A stretch of 33,500 nucleotides of DNA from Anaerolineales bacterium (GTDB lineage: Bacteria; Chloroflexota; Anaerolineae; Anaerolineales; E44-bin32): NCBI GenBank assembly GCA_037382465.1, contig JARRPX010000016.1, positions 1 to 33,500 on the forward strand, read 5' to 3'. The first letter of the stretch is position 1; every line of letters starts with the position of its first letter. Below, piece by piece: positions 8,468 to 16,987 of the stretch. The position numbers and the translations under genes are program-made. The notes below the pieces were generated by a model. That model saw only the letters and a list, made by a program, of their open reading frames with translations, did no database searches and was not told the origin of the DNA.

Positions 8468-8528
8468 CACCGCAGGAACGGGTCCGGTGTTTCTTCCTAT
8501 TCAATCAAAGTCTGTAAAAAAGAACAAC

Positions 8529-8858
8529 TCATGCCGGGATGTGTTCTTCGAGTTTGGAAAGGATGCGATTCTTCGGCATGAAACCGGTAAGCCGGCCAAC
8601 GGGCTCGCCCTTGACGAACAGCAGTAAAGTCGGAACCCCCATGACGCCAAAGCGCATCGTGGTATCGACGTTGGCATCGATGTCCAACTTTACAACTTTC
8701 ACCTTGCCGTTCCATTCCTGCGCCAATTCATCAACGATGGGGTCTAATTGTTTGCACGGGTGGCACCACGCTGCGCCGAAATCCACCAAAACGGGAATGT
8801 CAGATTCGAGTACTTCTGCATCAAAATTTTCGTCCGTGATTTGCGGCAGATTGGCCAT
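8529..8858 (-). CDS. trxA: Thioredoxin
   Basis: A 109-residue single-domain thioredoxin, the normal size, with no signal peptide, so it should be a cytoplasmic dithiol donor. The active site is WCHPCK at residues 31-36, with histidine instead of the glycine of the classical WCGPC; a residue at this place is known to influence redox potential and substrate choice. The cis-proline is Pro76 in GVPTL, and DIDAN near 59-63 is the usual strand-loop. I start at the ATG at 8858 because GGAGGAG lies directly upstream; the frame runs on to 8882 without family similarity. A promoter at 8967-8995 leads a 5' UTR of about 100 bases. Confidence 0.93.
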   Translation of the reverse strand: MANLPQITDENFDAEVLESDIPVLVDFGAAWCHPCKQLDPIVDELAQEWNGKVKVVKLDIDANVDTTMRFGVMGVPTLLLFVKGEPVGRLTGFMPKNRILSKLEEHIPA

Positions 8859-8966
8859 TTCTCCTCCATTGATTGGGCGCATCGGGATGACCCTTGCGTT
8901 GCTATTGTCTATCGGATGATTTCGCAGATACGGATCTTACCTTTCACCCAACATACTCCGGGCGAG

Positions 8967-8995
8967 ATCGTACTTGCCGAACGTTGAATTGTCAA
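8967..8995 (-). promoter_or_regulatory. Sigma-70 promoter of trxA
   Basis: TTGACA (8995-8990) and TACGAT (8972-8967) on the minus strand, 17 bases apart. It diverges from the hrcA promoter at 9126-9154; about 130 bases lie between the two -35 boxes, and I see nothing else in that stretch. Confidence 0.8.
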
Positions 8996-9125
8996 CCCTC
9001 TAATATGCCTATCACAGCTCGGTTACCAAGTGCCGGACACAGAAACAGCCAGCCCTCGTCTGCGAACGCGGTGACTTTCGTATCCCTCCGGAAGCTAGCC
9101 AATCCAGTTGCCCTTTTTAGCTTTC

Positions 9126-9154
9126 TTGACGCCTCCCAAAGCGCATGGTATGAT
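9126..9154 (+). promoter_or_regulatory. Sigma-70 type promoter of the hrcA operon
   Basis: TTGACG (9126-9131) and TATGAT (9149-9154) with a 17-base spacer. The start point would be near 9161, eight bases before the CIRCE element, so repressor bound at CIRCE would block the start site. No alternative heat-shock sigma motif is seen. Confidence 0.85.
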
Positions 9155-9168
9155 CGTTCTTGGCTTTA

Positions 9169-9195
9169 TTAGCACTCTCAATTTGAGAGTGCTAA
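9169..9195 (+). promoter_or_regulatory. CIRCE operator (HrcA binding site)
   Basis: TTAGCACTC (9169-9177), a 9-base spacer, then GAGTGCTAA (9187-9195): an exact match to the CIRCE consensus, with most of the spacer also symmetric. HrcA, encoded 20 bases downstream, is the repressor, so the operon is autoregulated. It lies in the transcribed leader directly after the promoter. Confidence 0.97.
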
Positions 9196-9214
9196 ATTGT
9201 CGTGTGAGGGAAAT

Positions 9215-10246
9215 ATGGAGCCCCTGACGGAGCGTCAGGAGACGATTCTTGCGTTAATCGTTCACGATTACGTCGAGACGGCAAAACCGACGGGATCGAA
9301 GACGCTGGTATCCAAGTATAATCTGGCCGTGAGTTCCGCCACGGTGCGCAACGAGATGGCCTTTCTCACGGAACTCGGCTTGCTGCGTCAACCGCACACC
9401 TCGGCCGGGCGCGTCCCCACGGAAAAGGGGTATCGCTATTTCGTGCGCAAGTTGTTGGGCGACGCCGACCTTCCCGCCGCAGAAAAGCGCCTGATCAGCC
9501 ATCAATTCCATCAAGCCAAACGCGGCAGCGATGAATGGGTCCAACTGGCGGCGACTGTCCTTGCCCAGCAATCCAAATCGGCTTCCCTGGTGACCGCTCC
9601 CAGCCCGGAACGGTCCATATTCAAACAAGTGGAACTGATCGCCACACAAGATCATCAGGTGCTCCTGGTGCTGGTGCTGCAAGGCGGGGACGTGCGGCAG
9701 CAAATGTTGGCCCTGGCCGAAGTCATCAATCAAGAACAACTTCGCGAGGCTTCCACGTTGATCACGCGCCTGTGCAGTGGAAAAAACACGGATCAGGTCG
9801 CCCGCCAGGCGAATCAATTTCAAGGTTTGGCGCAGGAAGTTACGCACCTGATTTCGGAGATCATGGCGCGTGCCGACGCAGTATGGTCCGGTGAAATCTA
9901 CCGCGACGGAATCAGCAACATGCTGGCTCAGCCCGAGTTCGTCGATTCACCCCAGATTCAACAAGTGGTGCGCCTGCTTGAAGAACGCAGTTACCTGGAG
10001 GAGATTCTGGCCAAGGTGCTCAATCCGAAGATCGGCGACGTTCAAGTGGTCATCGGAGGAGAAGGAGCCTGGGAGGAACTCAAGGATTTTTCGATCGTTC
10101 TGGCGCGATATGGTGCGCCGGGCCGCGCAACCGGCGCCCTGGGCGTGCTCGGTCCAACTCGCATGGCCTATGGGCGAACGATCTCAGCCGTCAGCTACGT
10201 GGCCGGTTTGTTGAGCGATCTGGTGATCGGCACGTATTCCGACTAG
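9215..10246 (+). CDS. hrcA: Heat-inducible transcription repressor HrcA
   Basis: A 343-residue repressor of class I heat-shock genes. The N-terminal winged-helix domain (LTERQETILALIVHDYV, then SSATVRNEMAFLTELGLL and HTSAGRVPTEKGYRYFV) is characteristic, followed by the GAF-like dimerisation and inserted domains; the C-terminus (GPTRMAYGRTISAVSYVAGLLSD) is also typical. HrcA binds CIRCE and depends on GroEL for folding, so heat titrates it away. The frame opens with TTG at 9197, right against CIRCE, but the ATG at 9215 has GAGGG four bases upstream and gives the normal N-terminus. It is first in hrcA-grpE-dnaK-dnaJ-prmA, a common gram-positive type order. A 110-base gap without visible signals precedes grpE. 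Confidence 0.96.
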   Translation: MEPLTERQETILALIVHDYVETAKPTGSKTLVSKYNLAVSSATVRNEMAFLTELGLLRQPHTSAGRVPTEKGYRYFVRKLLGDADLPAAEKRLISHQFHQAKRGSDEWVQLAATVLAQQSKSASLVTAPSPERSIFKQVELIATQDHQVLLVLVLQGGDVRQQMLALAEVINQEQLREASTLITRLCSGKNTDQVARQANQFQGLAQEVTHLISEIMARADAVWSGEIYRDGISNMLAQPEFVDSPQIQQVVRLLEERSYLEEILAKVLNPKIGDVQVVIGGEGAWEELKDFSIVLARYGAPGRATGALGVLGPTRMAYGRTISAVSYVAGLLSDLVIGTYSD

Positions 10247-10356
10247 GGCCGTTCCCGTAGCCGCGTTTGCCATGTGAGGAAACCATTCGAGGCGCTGGCA
10301 CACGAGCGGCCGGCCACAAGTGAAAAACAATAACGAAATAGAAAAATGAGGTACCC

Positions 10357-11046
10357 GTGACAACAGAGAAATCAAAAAAACAACCTTCCCAAAATGAAGA
10401 CGCCGAACAGCTTTCGTTTGAAAATTCATCGGAAGACGCCGAAAAGGATCAGGACGAAAGCAGGCCACAAGAGAACGTCGTCCAGGCGGAAGAAGAAAAC
10501 ACCGCAGCAACCGAATCCGATGCGCAGCTTGCCGATGTAGAAGAAGACGTAGTCGAGCTGACGTATGAGGAACTGCAGGAAAAGGTGGAATCGCTGCAGA
10601 CCGAAGTCGAACGCCTGCAAAAAGAGTCTGCGGAATACCTCGACGGATGGCAGCGAGCGCGCGCGGAGTTCGCCAATCTCAAGAAGCGCGTCGAACGAGA
10701 AAAGAGCGAGATGCGGGAACGAATTATCAGCGAGATCATCTCCCATTATCTCGACGTACTCGACGATTACGATCGCGCCCTCAAGGATCGCCCCGAAGAG
10801 AACGTGGATGAAGCCTGGATTGCGGGGCTCGAAATGATCCGCCAAAAGCTGAAAGCCGTTCTCGAGTCGGAAGGAGTCGAGGTCATACCGGCAGAAGGAA
10901 TGGATTTCGATCCGAACTTGCACGACGCCATCAGTTACGAAGACAGCGAAGAATACGAGAATGGTCAGATCATCGAGGTGATCAAGCAAGGATATCGGCT
11001 GGGGGATCGAGTCATCCGTCCGGCCGTGGTGCGTGTGGCGAAGTAG
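10357..11046 (+). CDS. grpE: Nucleotide exchange factor GrpE
   Basis: A 229-residue cochaperone that releases ADP from DnaK. The N-terminal 65 residues are acidic and Glu/Gln/Asp-rich, as expected for the disordered tail. A long coiled coil follows from about 65 to 120 (ELQEKVESLQTEVERLQKES), then the four-helix part and the beta-wing, where MDFDPNLHDAI and IIEVIKQGYRLGDRVIRPA match the family signature. The start is GTG at 10357, with GAGG six bases upstream. The stop codon is nine bases before dnaK, whose ribosome site overlaps the grpE end. Confidence 0.96.
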   Translation: MTTEKSKKQPSQNEDAEQLSFENSSEDAEKDQDESRPQENVVQAEEENTAATESDAQLADVEEDVVELTYEELQEKVESLQTEVERLQKESAEYLDGWQRARAEFANLKKRVEREKSEMRERIISEIISHYLDVLDDYDRALKDRPEENVDEAWIAGLEMIRQKLKAVLESEGVEVIPAEGMDFDPNLHDAISYEDSEEYENGQIIEVIKQGYRLGDRVIRPAVVRVAK

Positions 11047-11055
11047 GAGGCACAC

Positions 11056-12915
11056 ATGAGTAAAATTATCGGCATCGACCTCGGCACGACGAACTCGGTT
11101 ACGGCGATTATGGAAGGCGGAGAGCCCACGGTAATCCCTTCTGCGGAAGGCAGTCGTTTATTCCCTTCCGTCGTTGCCATCAATCCCAAAAACAACGAGC
11201 GCGTCGTCGGCCTGGTCGCTCGCCGGCAGGCGATCGTCAACCCGGAGAACACGATCTTCTCCATCAAACGGTTCATGGGACGAAAAATGTCCGATCCCGA
11301 AGTCCAGCGCTGTTTGCAGTTCATTCCCTACAAGGTCACCGAAGCGCCGAACGGAGACGTGCGCGTGCTGATGGGCGGAAAGGAATACGCGCCGCCTGAA
11401 ATTTCAGCCATGATTTTGGGCAAGATAAAGGCCGACGCGGAAGCCTACGTCGGTGAACCGATCACGCAAGCTGTGATCACCGTACCGGCCTATTTCAACG
11501 ATGCGCAGCGTAACGCCACGAAGGACGCAGGTAAAATCGCAGGGCTGGAAGTCTTGCGTATCATCAACGAACCTACGGCATCTTCACTTGCCTACGGACT
11601 CGGTAAAAAATCCGACGAGACCATCGCCGTGTACGATCTCGGAGGCGGCACTTTCGACATCTCGATCCTCGATGTCGGAGAGGGCGTCTTCGAAGTGCGC
11701 TCGACCAACGGGGACACCTTCCTCGGCGGCGACGACTTCGACCAAAGGATCATCGATTGGGTTGCGGATCGATTTCTCGAGCAGGAAGCGATCGACTTGC
11801 GTTCCGACCGGCAGGCTCTTCAGCGATTGAAAGAGGCGGCTGAAAAAGCCAAAATCGAACTCTCGACGGTTATGGAAACGGAAATCAACCTGCCCTTCAT
11901 CTCCGCCGACGCATCCGGACCAAAACACCTGAACGTCAATCTCACCCGCGCAAAACTCGAGCAGTTGACGGAAGACCTCATCGAGCGCTCGATTGCCCCA
12001 TGCGAACAAGCGCTCAAAGATTCGAATCTGGAAACCAGCGATATCAATGAAATCATCCTGGTGGGAGGCATGACACGCATGCCGGCCGTTCAGGATGCGG
12101 TGCGGAAGATATTCGGCAAGGAGCCACACAAGGGCGTCAATCCGGATGAAGTCGTCGGCCTGGGCGCATCCATACAAGCTGGCGTTCTTGGTGGAGAGGT
12201 GAAAGACGTCTTACTCCTGGATGTGACGCCACTGACGCTTTCCATCGAGACCCTCGGCGGTGTGGCCACGTCGTTGATCGAGCGCAACACGACCATCCCC
12301 ACACGGAAGACGCAAGTCTTTTCGACGGCGACGGACCATCAGCGGGAAGTGGAGATCCACGTCGTGCAGGGCGAACGCCCGATGGCGGACGCCAACAAAT
12401 CCCTCGGCCGCTTTACGCTAGACGGCATTCCTCCCGCACCGCGCGGAGAGCCCCAAGTCGAGGTGACGTTCGACATCGACGCAGATGGGATCCTGAAGGT
12501 CAGTGCCACCGACAAGGCGACCGGCCACAGCCAGCACATCACCGTTACGGCTTCTTCGGGGCTTTCGAACGAGGAAATCGATCGCATGCGCACGGAAGCC
12601 GAAAAACACGCCGAAGAAGATCAGAAACGGCGCGCGCTCGTCCAGTCCAAGAACGCTGCGGACAACGCGATTTACGCCACGGATAAAATCTTGTCGGAAG
12701 CGACATCCGAATTCCTGGAGCAGATCCAAGGAGACGTCACTGAAAAGGTCGCCAAGGTAAGAGAATCACTCGCCACAGAAGACCCCGCATTCATCAATAC
12801 CGCAACGAACGAACTGCTTCAATATCTCCAAAGTATTGGGGCCACGATTCACGAACGACCCTCGCAACCATTGGGTGAGGAGTCGGCAGAAAGCGCCAGC
12901 GCGGCCAACGAGTAA
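11056..12915 (+). CDS. dnaK: Molecular chaperone DnaK (Hsp70)
   Basis: A 619-residue ATP-dependent chaperone, slightly shorter than the E. coli protein. The ATPase domain carries GIDLGTTNS at residues 6-14, the [13 protein letters not shown] and [12 protein letters not shown] phosphate motifs, and the [13 protein letters not shown] signature near 334-346. The [17 protein letters not shown] linker and substrate-binding beta domain follow, then a helical lid and a short tail ending in Ser, Ala and Glu residues. It works with DnaJ and GrpE, both in the same operon, in folding nascent and damaged proteins. The ATG at 11056 follows AGGAGG. About 70 bases separate it from dnaJ, and that gap contains a hairpin. 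Confidence 0.98.
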   Translation: MSKIIGIDLGTTNSVTAIMEGGEPTVIPSAEGSRLFPSVVAINPKNNERVVGLVARRQAIVNPENTIFSIKRFMGRKMSDPEVQRCLQFIPYKVTEAPNGDVRVLMGGKEYAPPEISAMILGKIKADAEAYVGEPITQAVITVPAYFNDAQRNATKDAGKIAGLEVLRIINEPTASSLAYGLGKKSDETIAVYDLGGGTFDISILDVGEGVFEVRSTNGDTFLGGDDFDQRIIDWVADRFLEQEAIDLRSDRQALQRLKEAAEKAKIELSTVMETEINLPFISADASGPKHLNVNLTRAKLEQLTEDLIERSIAPCEQALKDSNLETSDINEIILVGGMTRMPAVQDAVRKIFGKEPHKGVNPDEVVGLGASIQAGVLGGEVKDVLLLDVTPLTLSIETLGGVATSLIERNTTIPTRKTQVFSTATDHQREVEIHVVQGERPMADANKSLGRFTLDGIPPAPRGEPQVEVTFDIDADGILKVSATDKATGHSQHITVTASSGLSNEEIDRMRTEAEKHAEEDQKRRALVQSKNAADNAIYATDKILSEATSEFLEQIQGDVTEKVAKVRESLATEDPAFINTATNELLQYLQSIGATIHERPSQPLGEESAESASAANE

Positions 12916-12945
12916 GTCGATGCGGCAGAACTAGGAGAAAAAGAT

Positions 12946-12977
12946 ACTGGGAAGTACCCCCAGCGTGTACTTCCAGT
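12946..12977 (+). repeat. Intercistronic hairpin between dnaK and dnaJ
   Basis: ACTGGGAAGTAC (12946-12957) pairs with GTACTTCCAGT (12967-12977), giving 11 base pairs with one bulged G and a 9-base loop. No T-run follows, so it is not an intrinsic terminator. The only strong ribosome-binding sequence, AGGAG at 12933-12937, lies before the hairpin, while the dnaJ ATG at 12986 lies just after it. Folding would bring the two within about 16 bases. It could be a processing or stabilising element, or tune the DnaK to DnaJ ratio. Confidence 0.7.
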
Positions 12978-12985
12978 TATTCGAC

Positions 12986-14101
12986 ATGGATCAGAAACGT
13001 GATTACTATGAAGTCTTGGAGTTGAATCGCGAAGCCACCGAGGAAGACATTCGGGCCGCCTATCGTCACCTGGCCAAGAGATATCATCCGGATGTGAACG
13101 CCAGCCCGGATGCAGCGGACCGCTTCAAGGAAATCAATGAGGCCTACGCCGTGCTATCCGACCCCGAACGAAAAGCGGCGTATGATCGCTACGGCCATTC
13201 CGGGTTGAAAGGGATGCCTTTCAACTTCGACTTCAACTTCAACGATATTTTCGAGCAATTCTTCGGCTTCGGCACGAGTAGAGGACGCAGCCGCAGAGCT
13301 CCCCGCCGGGGACCCTCGCTGCGCCACGATCTGACGCTTGAGTTCGAGGAAGCCGTTTTCGGTGTCGAGAAAGAGATCGAATTCACTCGATACGAAACCT
13401 GCTCGAGCTGCAACGGTTCGGGCGCCGAGCCCGGAACCACGCCCATTCGCTGCCAGACCTGCGGCGGCAGCGGCGAAGTCCGTCAGGTCCGGCAGACCTT
13501 TCTCGGCTCCATGGTCAACGTGACCACTTGTCCGGCCTGCCACGGCCAGGGAGAGACGATCGAAACACCCTGCCATACGTGCAACGGAGAAGGCCGCGTC
13601 CGCAAAACGGTCTCGCGCCAGATCTCCATACCCGCCGGCGTCGACGACGGAACGCAGGTACGCGTCACCGGCGAGGGAGAACCGGGGGTAAACGGCGGCC
13701 CGGCGGGCGATCTCTACATCGTCATCCAGGTCAAACCGCACAGCTATTTTCGGCGCCGGGGTGACGACATCCTGCTCGACATGTCGATCAACATCGCCCA
13801 GGCGACGCTCGGCGCCGACATCGAAATCCCCACACTCGAAGGCGATCATACGCTCGAAATTCCGGCGGGCACACAGCCCGGCAAAGTGTTCCATCTGAGG
13901 AACAAGGGCGTGCCGCACGTAAACCGGAACGGCCGCGGCGATCAACTCGTGGTCGTCTCCATCGAAGTCCCGCGTTCCCTGACTGCGGAACAGAAGCAGC
14001 TGTTTGAGGACCTGGCGAAATCCCTGGGCACGGAAGTTACCTTTCGCCAGCGCAGTTTCCTCGATTCGCTCAAAGAATTTTTCGGAGGCCTTTCCGATTG
14101 A
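12986..14101 (+). CDS. dnaJ: Chaperone protein DnaJ (Hsp40, type I)
   Basis: A 371-residue class A J-protein. The J domain has HPD at residues 34-36, which stimulates the DnaK ATPase. A Gly/Phe-rich stretch follows (FDFNFNDIFEQFFGFG), then the zinc domain with four CxxCxGxG repeats (CSSCNGSG, CQTCGGSG, CPACHGQG, CHTCNGEG), and the C-terminal substrate-binding domains. The ATG at 12986 gives MDQKRDYYEVLEL, the normal beginning. A GTG at 12965 is in frame but would start inside the intercistronic hairpin. No good ribosome site lies directly before the ATG, so translation may depend on the hairpin or on coupling to dnaK. The stop codon overlaps the prmA start by four bases. Confidence 0.96.
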   Translation: MDQKRDYYEVLELNREATEEDIRAAYRHLAKRYHPDVNASPDAADRFKEINEAYAVLSDPERKAAYDRYGHSGLKGMPFNFDFNFNDIFEQFFGFGTSRGRSRRAPRRGPSLRHDLTLEFEEAVFGVEKEIEFTRYETCSSCNGSGAEPGTTPIRCQTCGGSGEVRQVRQTFLGSMVNVTTCPACHGQGETIETPCHTCNGEGRVRKTVSRQISIPAGVDDGTQVRVTGEGEPGVNGGPAGDLYIVIQVKPHSYFRRRGDDILLDMSINIAQATLGADIEIPTLEGDHTLEIPAGTQPGKVFHLRNKGVPHVNRNGRGDQLVVVSIEVPRSLTAEQKQLFEDLAKSLGTEVTFRQRSFLDSLKEFFGGLSD

Positions 14102-15006
14102 AATGGCTTGAAGTCTCGCTGATCGTGGACGGAGAGCTGGCCGAAGCTGTCGCGGACGTTCTATCCCGGCATGTCCCCAATGGTGTTGCGCTTCAAATCG
14201 AAGATGCTGGAGATCGGGTAAATGCCTCGACCCGCGTTAAAGTCCTCGCCTACCTGAATGTCGACGACGGGACCGAGGCCAGGCGAGAAAAAATCGAGCA
14301 GGGTTTGTGGCATCTGGGTCAAATCCAGCCAATACCGAAACCAAGCTACCGCGTTATCGAAGAACAGAATTGGAATAAAATATGGAAAGCCAGCTACAAG
14401 CCGATACCGATCGGTGAGAGTTTGCTCGTTCTGCCGGCCTGGTACGAAGCGCCCAAGGGGAAACGGCAGGCGATCATCCTCGATCCCGGCATGGCCTTCG
14501 GCACCGGCTTGCACCCCACCACGCAACTCTGCCTTACCGCCATGGAAGATTATCTGGAAACCGGCGCTTCGGTCATCGATCTCGGCTGCGGATCGGGAAT
14601 CCTCAGTATCGCCGCCATCCGACTCGGCGCAGGCACGGTATGGGCGCTGGATACGGATCCCACAGCAATCGAAAACGCACGAACGAACATCAAACGCAAC
14701 GGAATGCCCGAGCGAATCCGCCTCGAAGAGGGCTCACTTCCGAATATACTCAACAACGAATCGGGGCAAGATTCGGCGGATTTGCTGCTGGCGAACATCT
14801 ATTCAACCATCCTCGTTGACCTGCTCGATGCCGGATTGACACGAGCGGTCCGCCCTCAAGGGAGGTTGATCCTGTCCGGGATCATGCGTCATCAATCCGA
14901 GGCGATACGGGCGAAGTGCATGGCGCTCGGAGCGCAGCTACTCGAGACGCGCCGCGACGGGGATTGGGTGGCGCTCGTCCTTCGGAAACTTCCCGAGTTG
15001 CCGTAA
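14098..15006 (+). CDS. prmA: Ribosomal protein L11 methyltransferase PrmA
   Basis: A 302-residue S-adenosylmethionine-dependent enzyme that methylates lysines and the N-terminus of ribosomal protein L11. The N-terminal part resembles the L11-recognition domain; DPGMAFGTGLHPTT at 129-142 is the PrmA signature, and DLGCGSG at 161-167 is the SAM-binding motif I. LLANIYSTIL near 232-241 matches the motif IV region, although PrmA more often reads NI(L/A) there. It starts with TTG at 14098, overlapping the dnaJ stop (TTGA), so translation is probably coupled to dnaJ. Its place at the end of a dnaK-dnaJ operon is common in Firmicutes and related lineages. The gene converges on infA, with a hairpin between them. 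Confidence 0.94.
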   Translation: MKWLEVSLIVDGELAEAVADVLSRHVPNGVALQIEDAGDRVNASTRVKVLAYLNVDDGTEARREKIEQGLWHLGQIQPIPKPSYRVIEEQNWNKIWKASYKPIPIGESLLVLPAWYEAPKGKRQAIILDPGMAFGTGLHPTTQLCLTAMEDYLETGASVIDLGCGSGILSIAAIRLGAGTVWALDTDPTAIENARTNIKRNGMPERIRLEEGSLPNILNNESGQDSADLLLANIYSTILVDLLDAGLTRAVRPQGRLILSGIMRHQSEAIRAKCMALGAQLLETRRDGDWVALVLRKLPELP

Positions 15007-15055
15007 TCCGATCGTGCGAGCCGGCAAGCGCAAATCGACGCTGCATCATTAAACG

Positions 15056-15081
15056 CAGACACCCTCTTGCGAGGGTATCTG
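15056..15081. terminator. Hairpin between convergent prmA and infA
   Basis: CAGACACCCTC and GAGGGTATCTG pair around a TTGC loop, 11 positions with one mismatch, midway between the prmA and infA stop codons. The position suits a bidirectional terminator. Neither side has a strong T-run, although TTTAAT follows on the minus strand, so the assignment is tentative. Confidence 0.5.
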
Positions 15082-15117
15082 ACGATCATTCAATTCATCT
15101 GGATGAATGCTTCGCGT

Positions 15118-15360
15118 TCAGCTTCCCTGATCCGTCACGCGTTTTCTGTAGCGATAGATGATTCTGCCGCGCGTAAGATCGTACGGCGAAACTTCGACAC
15201 GGACTCGATCTCCAAGCAGGATGCGAATGTAGTAGCGACGCATCTTTCCCGAGAGATAAGCCAATACCTCATGACCATTATCGAGCTCCACCCGGAACTG
15301 TGTGCCCGGAAGCGCCTCGATGACGGTCCCTTCCAGTTCGATCTTCTCTTCCTTACCCAT
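15118..15360 (-). CDS. infA: Translation initiation factor IF-1
   Basis: An 80-residue OB-fold protein, slightly longer than the usual 72. The family core is clear: [56 protein letters not shown] in shortened form, that is the EGTV start, the GKMR motif, the GDRV motif and the SPYDL/GRI/YR end. IF-1 binds the A site of the 30S subunit and helps IF-2 and IF-3. The ATG at 15360 has GGAGG six bases upstream. It lies 54 bases after rpsU and is probably the last gene of an S1-S21-IF-1 transcript. This is unusual, since infA more often sits in the rpmJ-rpsM region. Confidence 0.95.
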   Translation of the reverse strand: MGKEEKIELEGTVIEALPGTQFRVELDNGHEVLAYLSGKMRRYYIRILLGDRVRVEVSPYDLTRGRIIYRYRKRVTDQGS

Positions 15361-15414
15361 GCATTCCTCCAGATCTTGATTCTTTCCAGAAAATCATCAA
15401 CGCGTGTGTTTATA

Positions 15415-15624
15415 TTAATCCCGATAGCGGGCTTCCATTTTCCGCTGGCGGCGTTTGAGCCGGCGAATGGCTTTCTTGCGTTGAATCCTGCGCAGTTCGC
15501 TCTTAGAAACGAACCAGCGCTTTCTTCGAACGGTGCTTAAGAGCCCGCTCTTCGCCACCTTCTTGCGAAAGCGTTTCAGCAACTGCTCTTGTGATTCGTT
15601 CGGTCTAAGCACGACCGTTGCCAC
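15415..15624 (-). CDS. rpsU: Small ribosomal subunit protein bS21
   Basis: A 69-residue, very basic protein matching S21 (VVLRPNESQEQLLKRFRKKV, then RRKRWFVSKSELRRIQRKKA and an Arg/Lys-rich tail). S21 sits at the 30S platform and helps select mRNA. It lies 44 bases downstream of the S1-like gene and 54 bases upstream of infA, all on the minus strand. The ATG at 15624 follows a GTGAGGTGAGGAC stretch that can serve as its ribosome site. Confidence 0.95.
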   Translation of the reverse strand: MATVVLRPNESQEQLLKRFRKKVAKSGLLSTVRRKRWFVSKSELRRIQRKKAIRRLKRRQRKMEARYRD

Positions 15625-15668
15625 TTGTCCTCACCTCACTCTCACATTTACGTAGTATGTCAGTACAA

Positions 15669-16766
15669 TTAAGAAATTATCTCTTCGTCTTCGAGTGTGG
15701 TTTCCAACGCATCTGCAACGAGTTCTATATCCAATCGCTCGCGTTCCGGGTCGAAGTCGGACACCCGAATACGGACCTGCTGCCCCACGGAAAGCATCGG
15801 CGTTTCGTCATCGACCTGCAGAAGTCCTTCGGGGCCGTCACCGACGAGAATGTACACGCCCGATGCTGCGATGTGAGAAACGATCCCGTCGTGTTCCTGT
15901 CCCGCTTCAATTTTCCCAACCGCCGCTTCCCAGGGACTGGGCTGCAAACGTTTGAGACTCAAGCCAATCCGGTTCGCCTCTCGATCCAGGCGGATGACCT
16001 GGATTTCGATTTCCTGACCGATTTTAACGATCTCACTCGGATCGTCGACTCGATTCCAGGATAGTTCGGATATATGGACCAGACCGTCCGCACCGCCGAT
16101 ATCGACGAAGGCGCCGAACTCGCGCAGGCTGGTTACTCTACCGCTTCGGATTTCGCCTTCCTCGAGCTTGCCGATCATCTCCGTCTTTCGGTCCTGGCGC
16201 CACTGGCGCACAGCTTTTCGTTCAGATAGAACCAGCCGGCGCCGGCGAGGGTCAACCTCAATGACCTTGAAGGGCATTTTTCGGCCGACCATGCGTTCCA
16301 GATGCACCGATCTGCTCGCTTCGTCCAGGCCCTTTGGCAACTCGCTGAGATGGGATGCGGGAACGAAAGCCCGCAAACGGCCGAAAGGCACGATCAGACC
16401 GCCCCGGTTGTAGCCGTTGGGCTTGAGCTCTAAAATTTTCTGCTGATCCATCAAGCGATTGGCACGAATCCAATCTGTGCTTTCTCGGGCCTGAGAGATC
16501 GAGACGATGAGATTGCCGTCACGATCCAATGGATCGATCACCATCACGGCAACTTCATCACCGACATTCGGAGCGGCATCATCGGCAGCAAGCTTATCCA
16601 GGTCTATACAGGGGACGATACCGTCGCGTTTCAATCCCAGATCGACGATCAACCCCTCGGTGTCGATCGCCAGTATATGACCATGCAGCAAATCCCCTCT
16701 CCGGGGATTCGCCATCTCCTCAACGTTATCGAGAAGCGTGGTGAAATCGTCCAATTTATCGGTCAT
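15669..16766 (-). CDS. S1 RNA-binding domain protein (ribosomal protein bS1-like, four S1 repeats)
   Basis: A 365-residue protein with four S1 (OB-fold) repeats, near residues 23-93, 113-185, 203-274 and 288-350. The third (VTSLREFGAFVDIGGADGLVHISELS) is the best match to the S1 consensus; the second and fourth are more divergent. Proteins of this size replace the six-repeat S1 in many gram-positive type bacteria and help mRNA bind the 30S subunit. The acidic C-terminus (LEDEEIIS) is typical. The frame runs on to 16811, but the ATG at 16766 has GAGGGG just upstream. Being first before rpsU and infA supports a ribosomal role. A consensus promoter (16922-16950) and a possible attenuator precede it. 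Confidence 0.9.
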   Translation of the reverse strand: MTDKLDDFTTLLDNVEEMANPRRGDLLHGHILAIDTEGLIVDLGLKRDGIVPCIDLDKLAADDAAPNVGDEVAVMVIDPLDRDGNLIVSISQARESTDWIRANRLMDQQKILELKPNGYNRGGLIVPFGRLRAFVPASHLSELPKGLDEASRSVHLERMVGRKMPFKVIEVDPRRRRLVLSERKAVRQWRQDRKTEMIGKLEEGEIRSGRVTSLREFGAFVDIGGADGLVHISELSWNRVDDPSEIVKIGQEIEIQVIRLDREANRIGLSLKRLQPSPWEAAVGKIEAGQEHDGIVSHIAASGVYILVGDGPEGLLQVDDETPMLSVGQQVRIRVSDFDPERERLDIELVADALETTLEDEEIIS

Positions 16767-16781
16767 CCCCTCTGCATCTTT

Positions 16782-16820
16782 GTTAAATAAACCTGGCCAG
16801 CGCGATCCCAAGCCGGCCAG
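16782..16820 (-). terminator. Possible attenuator hairpin in the S1-like gene leader
   Basis: On the minus strand CTGGCC (16820-16815) and GGCCAG (16798-16793) form a 6-bp stem with some inner GC pairing, followed by GTTTATTTAAC. It ends about 15 bases before the S1 start. S1 synthesis is autoregulated in other bacteria, so a leader structure would be sensible, but this stem is short and the call is weak. Confidence 0.35.
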
Positions 16821-16921
16821 ACCAACTCACCCACCTCGACTCGATTCCTATCCAGCTACCCGCCCTCGCACACTCCTATTGATCTTTATGCAGCCCGAAG
16901 GGGGCTTGCGAACGCATGTTC

Positions 16922-16950
16922 ATTATACTCACGCCAAGGGTGCTTGTCAA
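16922..16950 (-). promoter_or_regulatory. Consensus sigma-70 promoter of S1-like/rpsU/infA operon
   Basis: TTGACA (16950-16945) and TATAAT (16927-16922), 17 bases apart on the minus strand; both hexamers are perfect. The start should be near 16915, giving a 5' leader of about 150 bases with a GCCCCC/GGGC hairpin at its beginning. Confidence 0.9.
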
Positions 16951-16987
16951 ACAAAGTGGGCCTCGAGTCGGGCTTCCCGATAGCTTG

